Numbered from the stretch's first letter, positions 1 through 7,809 are shown. The stretch is DNA of 9,683 nucleotides from Desulfobacteraceae bacterium UBA2230 (GCA_002348005.1 DDYQ01000041.1:1-9683), one strand, 5' to 3'. Notes: generated by a model not told the origin, from the sequence alone. Made by a program: numbers and translations.

Positions 1-6
1 GGACAT
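1..6 (-). CDS. Possible start of a fifth operon gene, cut by the window edge
   Basis: On the minus strand an ATG (positions 6-4) is preceded, 8 nt upstream, by AGGGAG (plus-strand positions 15-20), a good ribosome binding site. Only two codons (Met-Ser) are inside the window, so no product can be named. The site sits 68 nt beyond the prkA2 stop codon in the same direction, with no U-tract terminator between them, which would make it a fifth gene of the operon. The alternative is a chance ATG. Confidence 0.35.
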
Positions 7-35
7 TTTATGTGCTCCCTACATGGCTCCCCCCC

Positions 36-68
36 GGCTGTCCTCACGGCCGCTTTGCTAGGCCAGCC
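36..68 (-). other. GC-rich nested hairpin after prkA2
   Basis: Directly after the prkA2 stop, GGCC (48-51) can pair with GGCC (61-64) across a 9-nt loop. The outer arms GGCT (36-39) and AGCC (65-68) can also pair. No T-tract follows on either strand, so it does not meet the criteria for an intrinsic terminator. It could be an mRNA 3' stabiliser, an intercistronic structure before the possible fifth gene, or chance in GC-rich DNA. Confidence 0.3.
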
Positions 69-74
69 GAACAA

Positions 75-2423
75 TCAGGGGTTGTGGAATTTGCGCGCCA
101 GATCGTTGTCGATAACATAGATGCAAACGGCCTTGGCGCCCTGGGCGGTATACCGGTATTTGCCGGTCAGATTGGCCATCAGGAAAGTGACGTCCTCGCG
201 GATTTTTCGATCGTAGGTTTTGAAATCCTCTTCATCGTAATCCTTGATCGCGCGGCGGAAATTCTCGTTCTCGAGGAAAGGTTCGAGGACTTTCTCCTTG
301 ATGTTGTAAATATACCGCTCGTTCAAGTCCTGGAAGAGCATGGTTTCAGTCAAATGCTTGCCGCTGCTTAAAATTTCCTGCGTCAGGGTATGGGTTGCAT
401 ACTCCTTCTGGGTGTTCCTGCGGAAACGCTGTTTTTCGATAGTCGAGGCTTTCTTGCCGAAAATGCGTGCCTCAAAAGCGCTCAAGTAATCATCGGTGAT
501 TTCGATTTTATCTCCCGTATAAGGACAGCTTTCGGTGGCCCCGATTTCAAAGTTGACGGCGAAAATATAGTTCTGGATATCCCGCGCAATCTGTTCTTCA
601 TTGTAGTAGTACAGAGATTCTTTGACCTCCTGCAGCACTGAGTAGTCGTACATATGCTGCAAGGATTCGATGAAACCATCCGGAATAGAGGCGCGCAGCT
701 CCTTTTTGGACTTGAAATACTTACACAGCGTGGACATGTCGATCATGCCCAGGCCCTTGCCGAATGTGTTGTAAAATTCACCGAATATTTTGATCGCGTC
801 ACGTCCTGAAATGCCGTGCTTGCCTTCATTTTCCGATTCGGCGATGATCCGCCGCCGCCGCTTTGCCGTCAAGCGTTTCCGGTCCTCCTCGCTAAGCCAA
901 TTGGGTATGTAGCCCGTATAAATCTCCATCTTGAGCAGTTGTAGGTTCTTGTCACAGTAGCGGCTGTACTTGTCGGGATCGCCGATCCATTCCAGCAGCG
1001 CTTCGGAGCGCAGGCTGAGCCGCGAGGAAATGATCACCCGCGCAAAGTTGTGCAGCACGCGCGGCAGAAAGGCCTCATCGATATGCCGGCCGAATATATC
1101 GCGATAGATATCCACTTCCGTGTTCAGATCGAGCACGTAGGAAATATTGATGTAGGCGATGCGGTCGGAGAACGACTGGATATTCTGAATATTTTTTTTG
1201 TCTTCGGGATTCATCAGGGCCATGAAAAGCGAATTGACGTTCTCTTCGATATCCTGCACTTTGTGAACGCCTTCGCTGATGATGTTGTGCAGCTCGATCA
1301 GTCTTTCGATGTTGTGCGATTTGATATCCATTAAGGCATACAGCCCGTTGTTCGTCTTGGCGAACCATGAATAGATATATTGCACCTGATTACTGTCGCC
1401 GAAAAGCCGGTTCATGCGTTTTTGCAGCATATCGTTCGTCAGCACGGTCTGCTTCAGCGGCCGGTCGCCGGGATTGAACACACTGACCCCCGTGCCCAAT
1501 CGGCGACTGAATGTGTAATGCCGCGCCCACACCATTTCCAGAACCTTGAGTGGATCCTGCAAACGGTTCAACAGGGCATCGAACAAAGAACTGCAGATGG
1601 TGCAGGGCTGGTCCTGGAACACCCACTCATATTCCTTGTTGGTGAAGAGCGCGTATTTGAAGGCATCGTTCTGGAAGAGTTCATCGAAAAAAGAACGCCG
1701 CATGTTTTTGGGAATGATCAACAGCGGGTTATCATGACTGGGGCAAGGCACCTCCAAGTACTTATTGTTCGAACCCTGTGCCAGGATGCGGGCCTTGATG
1801 CGCTCATATTGCTTCTGCTGGGTCTCTTTTTGAAGCTGCAGCAGTTTTTCGAGGATAGAGACGGTCTCGTTGGCGCTTACCGAAGGGCGCCCAAGTTTTT
1901 CCACATTCAGACGCCAAAGCGTCTCGTAACGCCCGCCCTGCTCGGTGTTGGCGTACTCTTCGAATTTAATCAGCAGATTGTTCAAAAACGTGCTTTTGCC
2001 GCAACCATGCGGGCCGTCGAAGATGTAAATTTTATTCTGCTGAGCGCCCTGACGCATACTTTCGACCTGGTTGATCAAGCGATTGGCGAACAGGCGGTCG
2101 GCGAAGAAGGGGTGATCTGAACCTTCCACAAACAGGCGGCTGCAGTCGTAATTGACAAAATTGATCGTTTCCGGGTCATCCGGATATTCATCCTCGCCCT
2201 CGCCCACGTAGGCTTTCACCATATCATGAAAGCATTGAAAAACGTTGCGGATCAGGGCCGCCGGCCTGCGGGCCACCTGACCGACGAACTCATGGAAAGG
2301 AACCGGGTTCTGCTTATTGATGGCCGTATTGGCCTGGCGGATATTGCGCAAGGCTTTCTGGACATTATCTGTTTCAGATATCATTTGAACATCCATGTTT
2401 TGTGAATCGATCCATTGAGCCAT
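75..2423 (-). CDS. prkA: PrkA-family AAA+ serine protein kinase, paralogue 2
   Basis: 782 aa, a member of the PrkA/YeaG family, cytoplasmic, with no signal peptide or membrane segment. PrkA proteins are P-loop AAA+-like ATPases reported as serine protein kinases in stress and sporulation; B. subtilis PrkA has also been reported as an ATP-dependent protease. Walker A is GPHGCGKS (137-144). The segment CPSHDNP (C227, H230) and CTIC (C274, C277) match the Cys/His sites I recall from typical PrkA proteins and could bind a metal. The Walker-B-like strand is GLYALMDIK, with D366 where the family and paralogue 1 have Glu. A sensor-1-like Asn (N405, in LMNPED) and an arginine-finger-like FSDR (R421) follow. 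The PrkA C-terminal domain runs from about 450 to 750, with a KRRRR basic patch and GISGRD. The C-terminal CxxC of paralogue 1 is replaced here by T759/G762. The start ATG lies 1 nt after the spoVR stop (TGACATG), indicating translational coupling. It is last of the four clear operon genes and longer than E. coli YeaG (about 640 aa). Family assignment is firm; the phosphorylated substrate is unknown. Confidence 0.9.
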   Translation of the reverse strand: MAQWIDSQNMDVQMISETDNVQKALRNIRQANTAINKQNPVPFHEFVGQVARRPAALIRNVFQCFHDMVKAYVGEGEDEYPDDPETINFVNYDCSRLFVEGSDHPFFADRLFANRLINQVESMRQGAQQNKIYIFDGPHGCGKSTFLNNLLIKFEEYANTEQGGRYETLWRLNVEKLGRPSVSANETVSILEKLLQLQKETQQKQYERIKARILAQGSNNKYLEVPCPSHDNPLLIIPKNMRRSFFDELFQNDAFKYALFTNKEYEWVFQDQPCTICSSLFDALLNRLQDPLKVLEMVWARHYTFSRRLGTGVSVFNPGDRPLKQTVLTNDMLQKRMNRLFGDSNQVQYIYSWFAKTNNGLYALMDIKSHNIERLIELHNIISEGVHKVQDIEENVNSLFMALMNPEDKKNIQNIQSFSDRIAYINISYVLDLNTEVDIYRDIFGRHIDEAFLPRVLHNFARVIISSRLSLRSEALLEWIGDPDKYSRYCDKNLQLLKMEIYTGYIPNWLSEEDRKRLTAKRRRRIIAESENEGKHGISGRDAIKIFGEFYNTFGKGLGMIDMSTLCKYFKSKKELRASIPDGFIESLQHMYDYSVLQEVKESLYYYNEEQIARDIQNYIFAVNFEIGATESCPYTGDKIEITDDYLSAFEARIFGKKASTIEKQRFRRNTQKEYATHTLTQEILSSGKHLTETMLFQDLNERYIYNIKEKVLEPFLENENFRRAIKDYDEEDFKTYDRKIREDVTFLMANLTGKYRYTAQGAKAVCIYVIDNDLARKFHNP

Positions 2424-2424
2424 G

Positions 2425-4059
2425 TCAGTTCACCATCCTTCGGCTCAACCTGCGGTTATTCATCGTATATATGACCCGTTGCCACTGTATATCCCGCGCC
2501 TGCGGCTTATCGGAAGACTGCGGCCGATCGCTCCGTGCGGGCGACGCTTTCACTTCGCTGGTTTCCAGTTCGACCGGGCCGCCCCACAGGAACTCGATCC
2601 CCAGCATCGTGTTGGGAATGTACTCTTTGTACAGGGGTTTCCCCTCGAACTGATGCATCAGGTACAATGTCTCTGACGTGCGGCTCTTTTCATGATCGAT
2701 CGATATAAAGGGCGGGTGATACAGCGTATCCAGCAGCATCTGGCGATAAGCGCGGGCATTGCGCGTTTTCACATAGTACTCCCAAACCATTTTGGCTTCG
2801 TTGAGCCGCCGGCCGGCTACGAACAACTGGTTGCGGTTGACGAAATCCTGGTTCACAAACTGGTTGATGAACGTGAAATCGCAAAAATTTTCACGGATGG
2901 CGAAGAGGTAATCGCGGCCGCTTCCGGCTGCGGCATCGAAAGCGTTCCGATGGCGTGTGTCGGCCAGACGCTGGTAATCCCAGCTCAGTTTGCCTTTGTC
3001 GGCGGCTTCTTCAATGAAGTAAAACATGCGCATGCCCAACGCGTACGGATTAAGCCCCACACGCGGCATGGCGGTAACGCCGGCGTTGACTCGCGCAAAA
3101 TCCACCTCGTGGCCGTTGATGCGATCGTCCTTCAGAAACAGCGTCTCATGCCAGTAACTGGCCCAGCCTTCGTTCATGATTTTGGTGCGGATCTGGGGCT
3201 GAAAGAAAAGCGAGGTCTTGCGTACGACCTGCAGAATGATTTTCATCCACGAATTTTCTTCCTTGTTCAAGTAGGGTGAATGGTCCATCAAAAATTGCAT
3301 CAGGTCGATGGGCTTGGAACTCTTCTTTGTCCTATATTTGGTGTACAGCGCCCTGAACTCCGGATACCGGCTGTCGACTTCCGCGAAAAAAGACGTCTCG
3401 CACAAATCGTCTTTTTCCTTCCGGCACTGGTTGTAACGTTCTATCTCCTTGATGTAATCACTGGTCTTGACGTGTTTGACGCTTTGCAGGAAAACATCGA
3501 AATAGTAATCCAGCCTTGAGTCGAACTGACTTTCGCCCTTGAAGTGCCGGTCCAATTCCCCAAAATAGCCCACCAGGTTGTCGATGGCGCGGGCAAACTC
3601 TATTACATAGTCGACCCAGCGCCCGCGTTCGGCCCTCAATTTGGAGATCACCCTTTTGTCGGACAAGGCCTCTCCGGTGAAGTCGTACTCCCAAGTGTGC
3701 CGGAAGTAAAGATTGTTCTGAAAGAAGTCAACGTGGGCCAGGACGTGATAGAAAATCATCACGTTCAACCAGTCAGGATTGTTGTCATTGTAGTACGAGA
3801 TCGCCGGACGCGTATTGATCACGGTTTCATACGGATTGGAGGGGTAAAGTTCGTATCGCCCTTTGCCCTTGAGAACTTCTAGATCGTGGACCCAGTAGTC
3901 GTAAAGAGTGGGGATCATGACCTTGGGCGATAACTCCAGCAGATCACGGTTGGTGACGATATATTCGAGGCTTTCGTCCTCGAAACGCAGCCCACTGGCA
4001 CGGGCGCGTTCCTTGCAGCCTTCCATGATATGTTTCGTATGTTGATCGATCAATTCCAT
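2425..4059 (-). CDS. spoVR: SpoVR family protein
   Basis: 544 aa, cytoplasmic, homologous to B. subtilis SpoVR (needed for normal spore cortex formation) and E. coli YcgB; the biochemical activity is unknown. Family hallmarks visible are NEGWASYWH (296-304), YHVLAHVDFFQNN (104-116) and GLNPYALGMRMF (335-346). The conserved His, Glu and Asp in these blocks look like possible metal ligands, but this is inference. The last 50 or so residues (from about 493) include a Ser/Pro/Lys-rich, probably disordered stretch and then a basic RRLSRR tail. The start is fixed: an in-frame TGA lies seven codons upstream with no start codon between. GAGGAG (plus positions 4074-4079) is present but 14 nt from the ATG, which is rather far. 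It follows the DUF444 gene by 45 nt and abuts prkA2, the standard PrkA-YeaH-SpoVR neighbourhood. SpoVR is common in non-sporulating proteobacteria, so its presence does not prove sporulation. Confidence 0.93.
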   Translation of the reverse strand: MELIDQHTKHIMEGCKERARASGLRFEDESLEYIVTNRDLLELSPKVMIPTLYDYWVHDLEVLKGKGRYELYPSNPYETVINTRPAISYYNDNNPDWLNVMIFYHVLAHVDFFQNNLYFRHTWEYDFTGEALSDKRVISKLRAERGRWVDYVIEFARAIDNLVGYFGELDRHFKGESQFDSRLDYYFDVFLQSVKHVKTSDYIKEIERYNQCRKEKDDLCETSFFAEVDSRYPEFRALYTKYRTKKSSKPIDLMQFLMDHSPYLNKEENSWMKIILQVVRKTSLFFQPQIRTKIMNEGWASYWHETLFLKDDRINGHEVDFARVNAGVTAMPRVGLNPYALGMRMFYFIEEAADKGKLSWDYQRLADTRHRNAFDAAAGSGRDYLFAIRENFCDFTFINQFVNQDFVNRNQLFVAGRRLNEAKMVWEYYVKTRNARAYRQMLLDTLYHPPFISIDHEKSRTSETLYLMHQFEGKPLYKEYIPNTMLGIEFLWGGPVELETSEVKASPARSDRPQSSDKPQARDIQWQRVIYTMNNRRLSRRMVN

Positions 4060-4104
4060 GCTGTTCGAGTCTTCTCCTCAAAGTTGTATGTACGGGGATC
4101 ACCT

Positions 4105-5472
4105 TCAGGATATCATGTTCTTGATGCCGTCGATCAGGCGCTGCTCATCGGCATCTTCGCTGAAAACATCCAATCGCAAAAGCTTCGGCATCTGCTCGAG
4201 CAGCCCGGATTTTTTAACGTACTTTTCCACTTCGGTGGATGAGCCGGCCGAATGCTGGGCAACCGTGATGCCGACGCGATTAGCATACTGTAACATTATT
4301 TTGAGCTGTGGGATGGACTCGCGGCCTTCGGTATCCCAGTCATCGCCGTCTGTTCCGTGGAAAATGTAAATATTGTAATCCTGCACCAGATTTTCATTTT
4401 GAACGATATCGTTGACCAGCTTATAAGCCGCCGAGACTTGCGTGCCGCCGGCGACTTTGGAGTTGTAGTAGGTGTAGAAATCAGGCACTTCCTTGGCGGT
4501 GGTGTCGTGCAGGATGAAACGCGATTCGACCTGATTGGCATACTGGTAGGTCAGCCAGCTATAAATGAGAACATGCTGCGCCACGATAAGCTCGGTGGTC
4601 TTGCCGGCCATTGAACCGGAATAATCGCGTACGAAGAAAACCATGGCCTGGGACTCGAAATCTTTTTCGCGGCTCAGGACGCGATACACCATATCGTGGG
4701 GTGAAATCAGAAATCGCGATGGATCGATATCATTGACATCCGGCAAATTGCCAAGATGAATATTGGTCTCGACGATCTTGCGCAGTGTCGCCTTCTTATC
4801 CAAAAGCTGGCCGTATCCGCGGTTGCGGTCGGTCATATCATAGGTGAATCGGGTCAGCGAACGCTTCTTGCCCTTGTCCTTCAAATTGGGAAGCTCGAAC
4901 TGTTCGGTCAGAATGCGGCCCAAATCGTAGGCCGAGGATTCGAGTTCATGCTGCTCGCCCTCACCCTGCCCCGGTCCGGCACCGCTCCCGCCTTCCTGGG
5001 AAGGACGCACCGGCTGTTCGCCGATAACTTCACCTTCTTCGCCCTCTCCCGAACCGCCATCGGATTGGGATTCTTCTTCATCGGAGAAAGAGCTGTCATG
5101 GATAAACTTCTCTTCTACCGTGGTCGGCACGACCACAACTTTGTCCTTGCCGCCCCGCCCCGGTTTGACCATCCGACCGACACGGATCTTGCGCGGGAAT
5201 CCGTCCTGTTCACGCATTTTATCCTTGGCCAGCAACTCATCGATCGTCCGTACCCGACTGCTGTAAGTCCCGCGAGCCGGTGCGGCAGCCTGAAGGGTCA
5301 TCAGGTCGTTCCAGGAATAGAGGCCCGGTGCTTTGGGTGGAGCATCGAACCGCCGGCGGGCTTGGACGAGGGTTGCGTCAGCCCGGATCTCGGATAGAAT
5401 TCTGCTCTCCAGCTCAGCGGGCAAGCCCCGTTTTTTTAGTTGCCGATAGATTTCCCACAGTTCGGAACTCAT
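4105..5472 (-). CDS. DUF444 / YeaH-YhbH family VWA-domain protein
   Basis: 455 aa, cytoplasmic, related to E. coli YeaH and B. subtilis YhbH (UPF0229/DUF444). The N-terminal part (1-120) is basic and predicted partly helical. Residues about 126-178 form an acidic, Gly/Ser-rich linker (runs of E, S, D and G) that looks disordered. Residues about 270-450 are a von Willebrand factor A domain with a complete-looking metal-ion-dependent adhesion site: DYSGS (D283, S285, S287), the GGT loop (T344) and a D375/D377 loop in HGTDGDDWD. VWA proteins of this kind often work with an AAA+ ATPase partner, as in MoxR/VWA or ChlI/ChlD, and YeaH is encoded next to the kinase YeaG. A partner role for PrkA is therefore a reasonable inference. 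The ATG follows the prkA1 stop by 15 nt, and GAGGT lies in that gap as a ribosome binding site. The exact function is unknown. Confidence 0.92.
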   Translation of the reverse strand: MSSELWEIYRQLKKRGLPAELESRILSEIRADATLVQARRRFDAPPKAPGLYSWNDLMTLQAAAPARGTYSSRVRTIDELLAKDKMREQDGFPRKIRVGRMVKPGRGGKDKVVVVPTTVEEKFIHDSSFSDEEESQSDGGSGEGEEGEVIGEQPVRPSQEGGSGAGPGQGEGEQHELESSAYDLGRILTEQFELPNLKDKGKKRSLTRFTYDMTDRNRGYGQLLDKKATLRKIVETNIHLGNLPDVNDIDPSRFLISPHDMVYRVLSREKDFESQAMVFFVRDYSGSMAGKTTELIVAQHVLIYSWLTYQYANQVESRFILHDTTAKEVPDFYTYYNSKVAGGTQVSAAYKLVNDIVQNENLVQDYNIYIFHGTDGDDWDTEGRESIPQLKIMLQYANRVGITVAQHSAGSSTEVEKYVKKSGLLEQMPKLLRLDVFSEDADEQRLIDGIKNMIS

Positions 5473-5487
5473 ATGCGTAACCTCGGG

Positions 5488-7572
5488 TCAGCTTTCGTCT
5501 TCCTGGGTACAGAAGTATTCAATCGTCTTCTGGGCGCAGGTGCGGCAATAGCCGAGTTTGTTCAGCATCGTATCCACCATGCGATCGTACAGCTTCTGGT
5601 TCTCTTCGTTGGTCCGATTGGCCAGGGCGCCGATCAGGCTGCCGGCGCCGGCGATATCCGATTTCAGGCGCACGTCGGTAACCGCCTTGACCAGTTCCAG
5701 ATTGTCCATGAAGTTGTAATTGGGATCCACGGAAATTTTTTGACCATAGATCTTACGGATCGAGGTGCGGAAGGTGTCGCGCTGCTCCTCGGTCTTGAGT
5801 CCCAGGCGTTCCTCGACACTCTTGATGTAGCGCTCGTCGATTTTGAGCGCGCGCAGCTCCCCGGATTGGGGATCCTTGTATTTCCACATTTTATCGGGGC
5901 CCAGGTTTTCGGCGTCGATGCCGATGATCATGTTCACATAGTTCATCACATCCTTGCGGATCGCCAGGGGTTCATCCATGTAGGCATTGAACATCTCAGT
6001 CATGATGCGCTCACGGTAAAGGCCTTTGGCGATTTTGAGATCCTCCAGGTACTTGGCCCTGTCGTTGGCATCCGTGACATAGTCCAGCACGATGCGCTCC
6101 AGGGCCACATAGATGTCGTAGGCGAACATGCACTGACCTTCATTGGTTTCGGAGCTTTCGGTAAGCAGCTGTACGGCCCGGCCCAGATTACGCTGTCCCA
6201 ATCCTTTCTGACCGAAACGTTTGGTGATGTCGGGCTCCTGATTGAGTGTATCGATCACCTCGGCCAGGGTTTTGATGCTCTTTTCTCCGGCCACTTCACC
6301 TGCCGCCAGCTTCATGGTTTCGATGGGCGTCAGCTTCTCCGATCGCGGCAGGCGCGTCAGTACCGCCGCCACCGAAGAGGCGTAGTTCAGGTTGGGGTCC
6401 TGATGCAGCGATTCGCGCATCAGGGTGGTACGCGCCTCATTCCCGATCGCATAGCCGGTCAGATCCGACTGAAGCTTGTAATTGGTATTGTGCGAAACGT
6501 AACAGATGCGGCATCGGTCGACGATGGGCGCCTCCTCCTTTTCAGCCAGAAAGCGGTTGAATTCGGAGTTGTTGCTGGTGGCGATGATCAGGCTGTCGAT
6601 GGGCCACTTATAGCCGTCGATCTCGATATTGCGGTTTTGAATCACGCCCAGATAGACCTGCACCAGGTCTTTCTTGTTCTTGTAAATCTCATCCGCGAAA
6701 TGGATACCGCCCCCGGCCACCCGTGCCAGCGCGCCGCGCCGCAGGTCAAAGCGGTAGGGGTTGTTGGTATCGGCGATATGCAGCAGGCGCTGGATCGATT
6801 CCTCGCCCAGCAGATCCACCGCCGAAGAGGTGATCTTGTCTTTGGCGGGGTACTTGCCGGTGATCGTCCCCAGACTCTCGGTCAACGGGACTGGAATGAT
6901 TTCGACGTACTCCAGCATGCGGTCGAGTTCGCCGTCGGCATACTCGCGAATATTGTTCCAGATGTAACCGCTGCAAGCGCCCATCGGGCGATAGTTGGCG
7001 TATATCTTCTCCAGCTCCTTGTCGCTGAAACCGATTTCCCGGCTCAGGTAGTCCCTGGTTTCATCAGGATCGTCGAAAAGATTCATGGCCAGGATCATTG
7101 GATCCTCGTAAGTCTGGGATTCGATCGTACTGATGCGGCCGTAGCTGCCCAGTTTATCCATGCCGATGAACCGGAAGGTGTATTTGCGGTTCCCTGGTTT
7201 TGAGAGAAAAACGCGATATTGCGCGCACAGAAAGTCGACGAAAAACGTTTTGCCGTTGCCCGGTTCGCCCACCAGCACAAAGGCCATCTCCTTGGATGAA
7301 CCGTTTTCGGCCGCGTCCTTGACGTAGGATACGAAACTGTTGACTTCATCGTACATGCCGATGACATGTTTGCGCCCGGTTCGAAAGATGCCGAAATCGT
7401 ATGTGGTCTTGCCATTCACCACCACCTTCTGGATGTCGTTTCCCAGAATCATGCGCGCAACGCCCTGGAAGGCGTTTTCAAAACGACGCTGGCCCTCTTT
7501 GACCAGCTGAAGGTGCTGGTGCAGCTGTGATTTGATCTGAGGTTGGATTTGGATTTGCGCTTTCTTGGCCAT
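5488..7572 (-). CDS. prkA: PrkA-family AAA+ serine protein kinase, paralogue 1
   Basis: 694 aa from the ATG at 7572, cytoplasmic, PrkA/YeaG family, first gene of the operon. Walker A is GEPGNGKT (102-109). The Walker-B-like strand GGGIHFADE carries D294/E295, the sensor-1-like Asn lies in ATSNNSEF (N334/N335), and an arginine-finger-like VDRCR (R353) follows, so the ATPase core looks intact. Where typical PrkA proteins carry CPxHEDP this one reads SQTYEDP (S152, Y155), and CPxC is reduced to MGAC (only C200). It is therefore shorter in this part and lacks the internal Cys/His site. The C-terminal YCRTCA (C676, C679, plus C688) is kept. The open frame extends 20 codons further to a GTG at 7632, but that has no ribosome binding site. 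The ATG has AGGGGG 4 nt upstream (7577-7582), so it is preferred. It is preceded by a sigma70-like promoter and a leader of about 200 nt. Kinase activity and substrates are inferred from the family only. Confidence 0.92.
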   Translation of the reverse strand: MAKKAQIQIQPQIKSQLHQHLQLVKEGQRRFENAFQGVARMILGNDIQKVVVNGKTTYDFGIFRTGRKHVIGMYDEVNSFVSYVKDAAENGSSKEMAFVLVGEPGNGKTFFVDFLCAQYRVFLSKPGNRKYTFRFIGMDKLGSYGRISTIESQTYEDPMILAMNLFDDPDETRDYLSREIGFSDKELEKIYANYRPMGACSGYIWNNIREYADGELDRMLEYVEIIPVPLTESLGTITGKYPAKDKITSSAVDLLGEESIQRLLHIADTNNPYRFDLRRGALARVAGGGIHFADEIYKNKKDLVQVYLGVIQNRNIEIDGYKWPIDSLIIATSNNSEFNRFLAEKEEAPIVDRCRICYVSHNTNYKLQSDLTGYAIGNEARTTLMRESLHQDPNLNYASSVAAVLTRLPRSEKLTPIETMKLAAGEVAGEKSIKTLAEVIDTLNQEPDITKRFGQKGLGQRNLGRAVQLLTESSETNEGQCMFAYDIYVALERIVLDYVTDANDRAKYLEDLKIAKGLYRERIMTEMFNAYMDEPLAIRKDVMNYVNMIIGIDAENLGPDKMWKYKDPQSGELRALKIDERYIKSVEERLGLKTEEQRDTFRTSIRKIYGQKISVDPNYNFMDNLELVKAVTDVRLKSDIAGAGSLIGALANRTNEENQKLYDRMVDTMLNKLGYCRTCAQKTIEYFCTQEDES

Positions 7573-7576
7573 TTTT

Positions 7577-7582
7577 CCCCCT
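7577..7582 (-). promoter_or_regulatory. Ribosome binding site that decides the prkA1 start
   Basis: AGGGGG on the minus strand, 4 nt ahead of the ATG at 7572. The alternative GTG at 7632 is preceded by AATTCCCG with no Shine-Dalgarno match. This favours the 694-residue product over the 714-residue one. Confidence 0.65.
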
Positions 7583-7656
7583 AATTCCTGATTAAAAGGT
7601 GCGGTGATGAATGGGTCATCATTGACGGACACCGGGAATTAAACCGCGACGTTAGA

Positions 7657-7678
7657 TCTTAATGTATGTGTATTAAGA
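7657..7678. repeat. Inverted repeat in the prkA1 leader
   Basis: TCTTAAT (7657-7663) and ATTAAGA (7672-7678) are perfect 7-bp inverted arms around an 8-nt spacer. The element lies about 90 nt downstream of the predicted transcription start. It could be an operator for a dimeric regulator or an AU-rich mRNA hairpin. It has no obvious match to an operator that I can name. Confidence 0.45.
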
Positions 7679-7776
7679 GGTATGAGGCGCTCGCCAGTTG
7701 TGGAGCGGTACCGATATGAACCGAGGATTACATTGGATCAAGTGGATCCGTTCTGCCTCCCCCATAAACAAAACTT

Positions 7777-7804
7777 AGTATAGGGTCTAAATCGTTAACT
7801 TCAA
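7777..7804 (-). promoter_or_regulatory. Sigma70-like promoter of the prkA operon
   Basis: On the minus strand TTGAAG (7804-7799, 4 of 6 to TTGACA) and TATACT (7782-7777, 5 of 6 to TATAAT) are separated by 16 nt. The predicted start is near 7770, giving a leader of about 200 nt to the prkA1 ATG. It is the best promoter match in the interval and is in the right direction for the operon. A stress sigma factor could also use it; the sequence does not decide this. Confidence 0.6.
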
Positions 7805-7809
7805 GCCGG

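Noticed and set aside
36..68. Intrinsic terminator after prkA2
   Set aside because: The hairpin is GC-rich but no run of T follows it on either strand.
1380..2120. A 246-codon plus-strand open frame opposite prkA2
   Set aside because: Same reasoning: it mirrors the PrkA2 coding frame, including its P-loop region, and has no family motifs of its own.
5440..7203. A 587-codon plus-strand open frame antisense to prkA1
   Set aside because: It lies fully opposite a gene with clear PrkA motifs, its protein has no recognisable domain, and long antisense frames are common opposite genes with this codon usage.
7572..7632. Upstream GTG start for PrkA1 adding 20 residues
   Set aside because: No Shine-Dalgarno site precedes the GTG, whereas the ATG at 7572 has AGGGGG 4 nt upstream.
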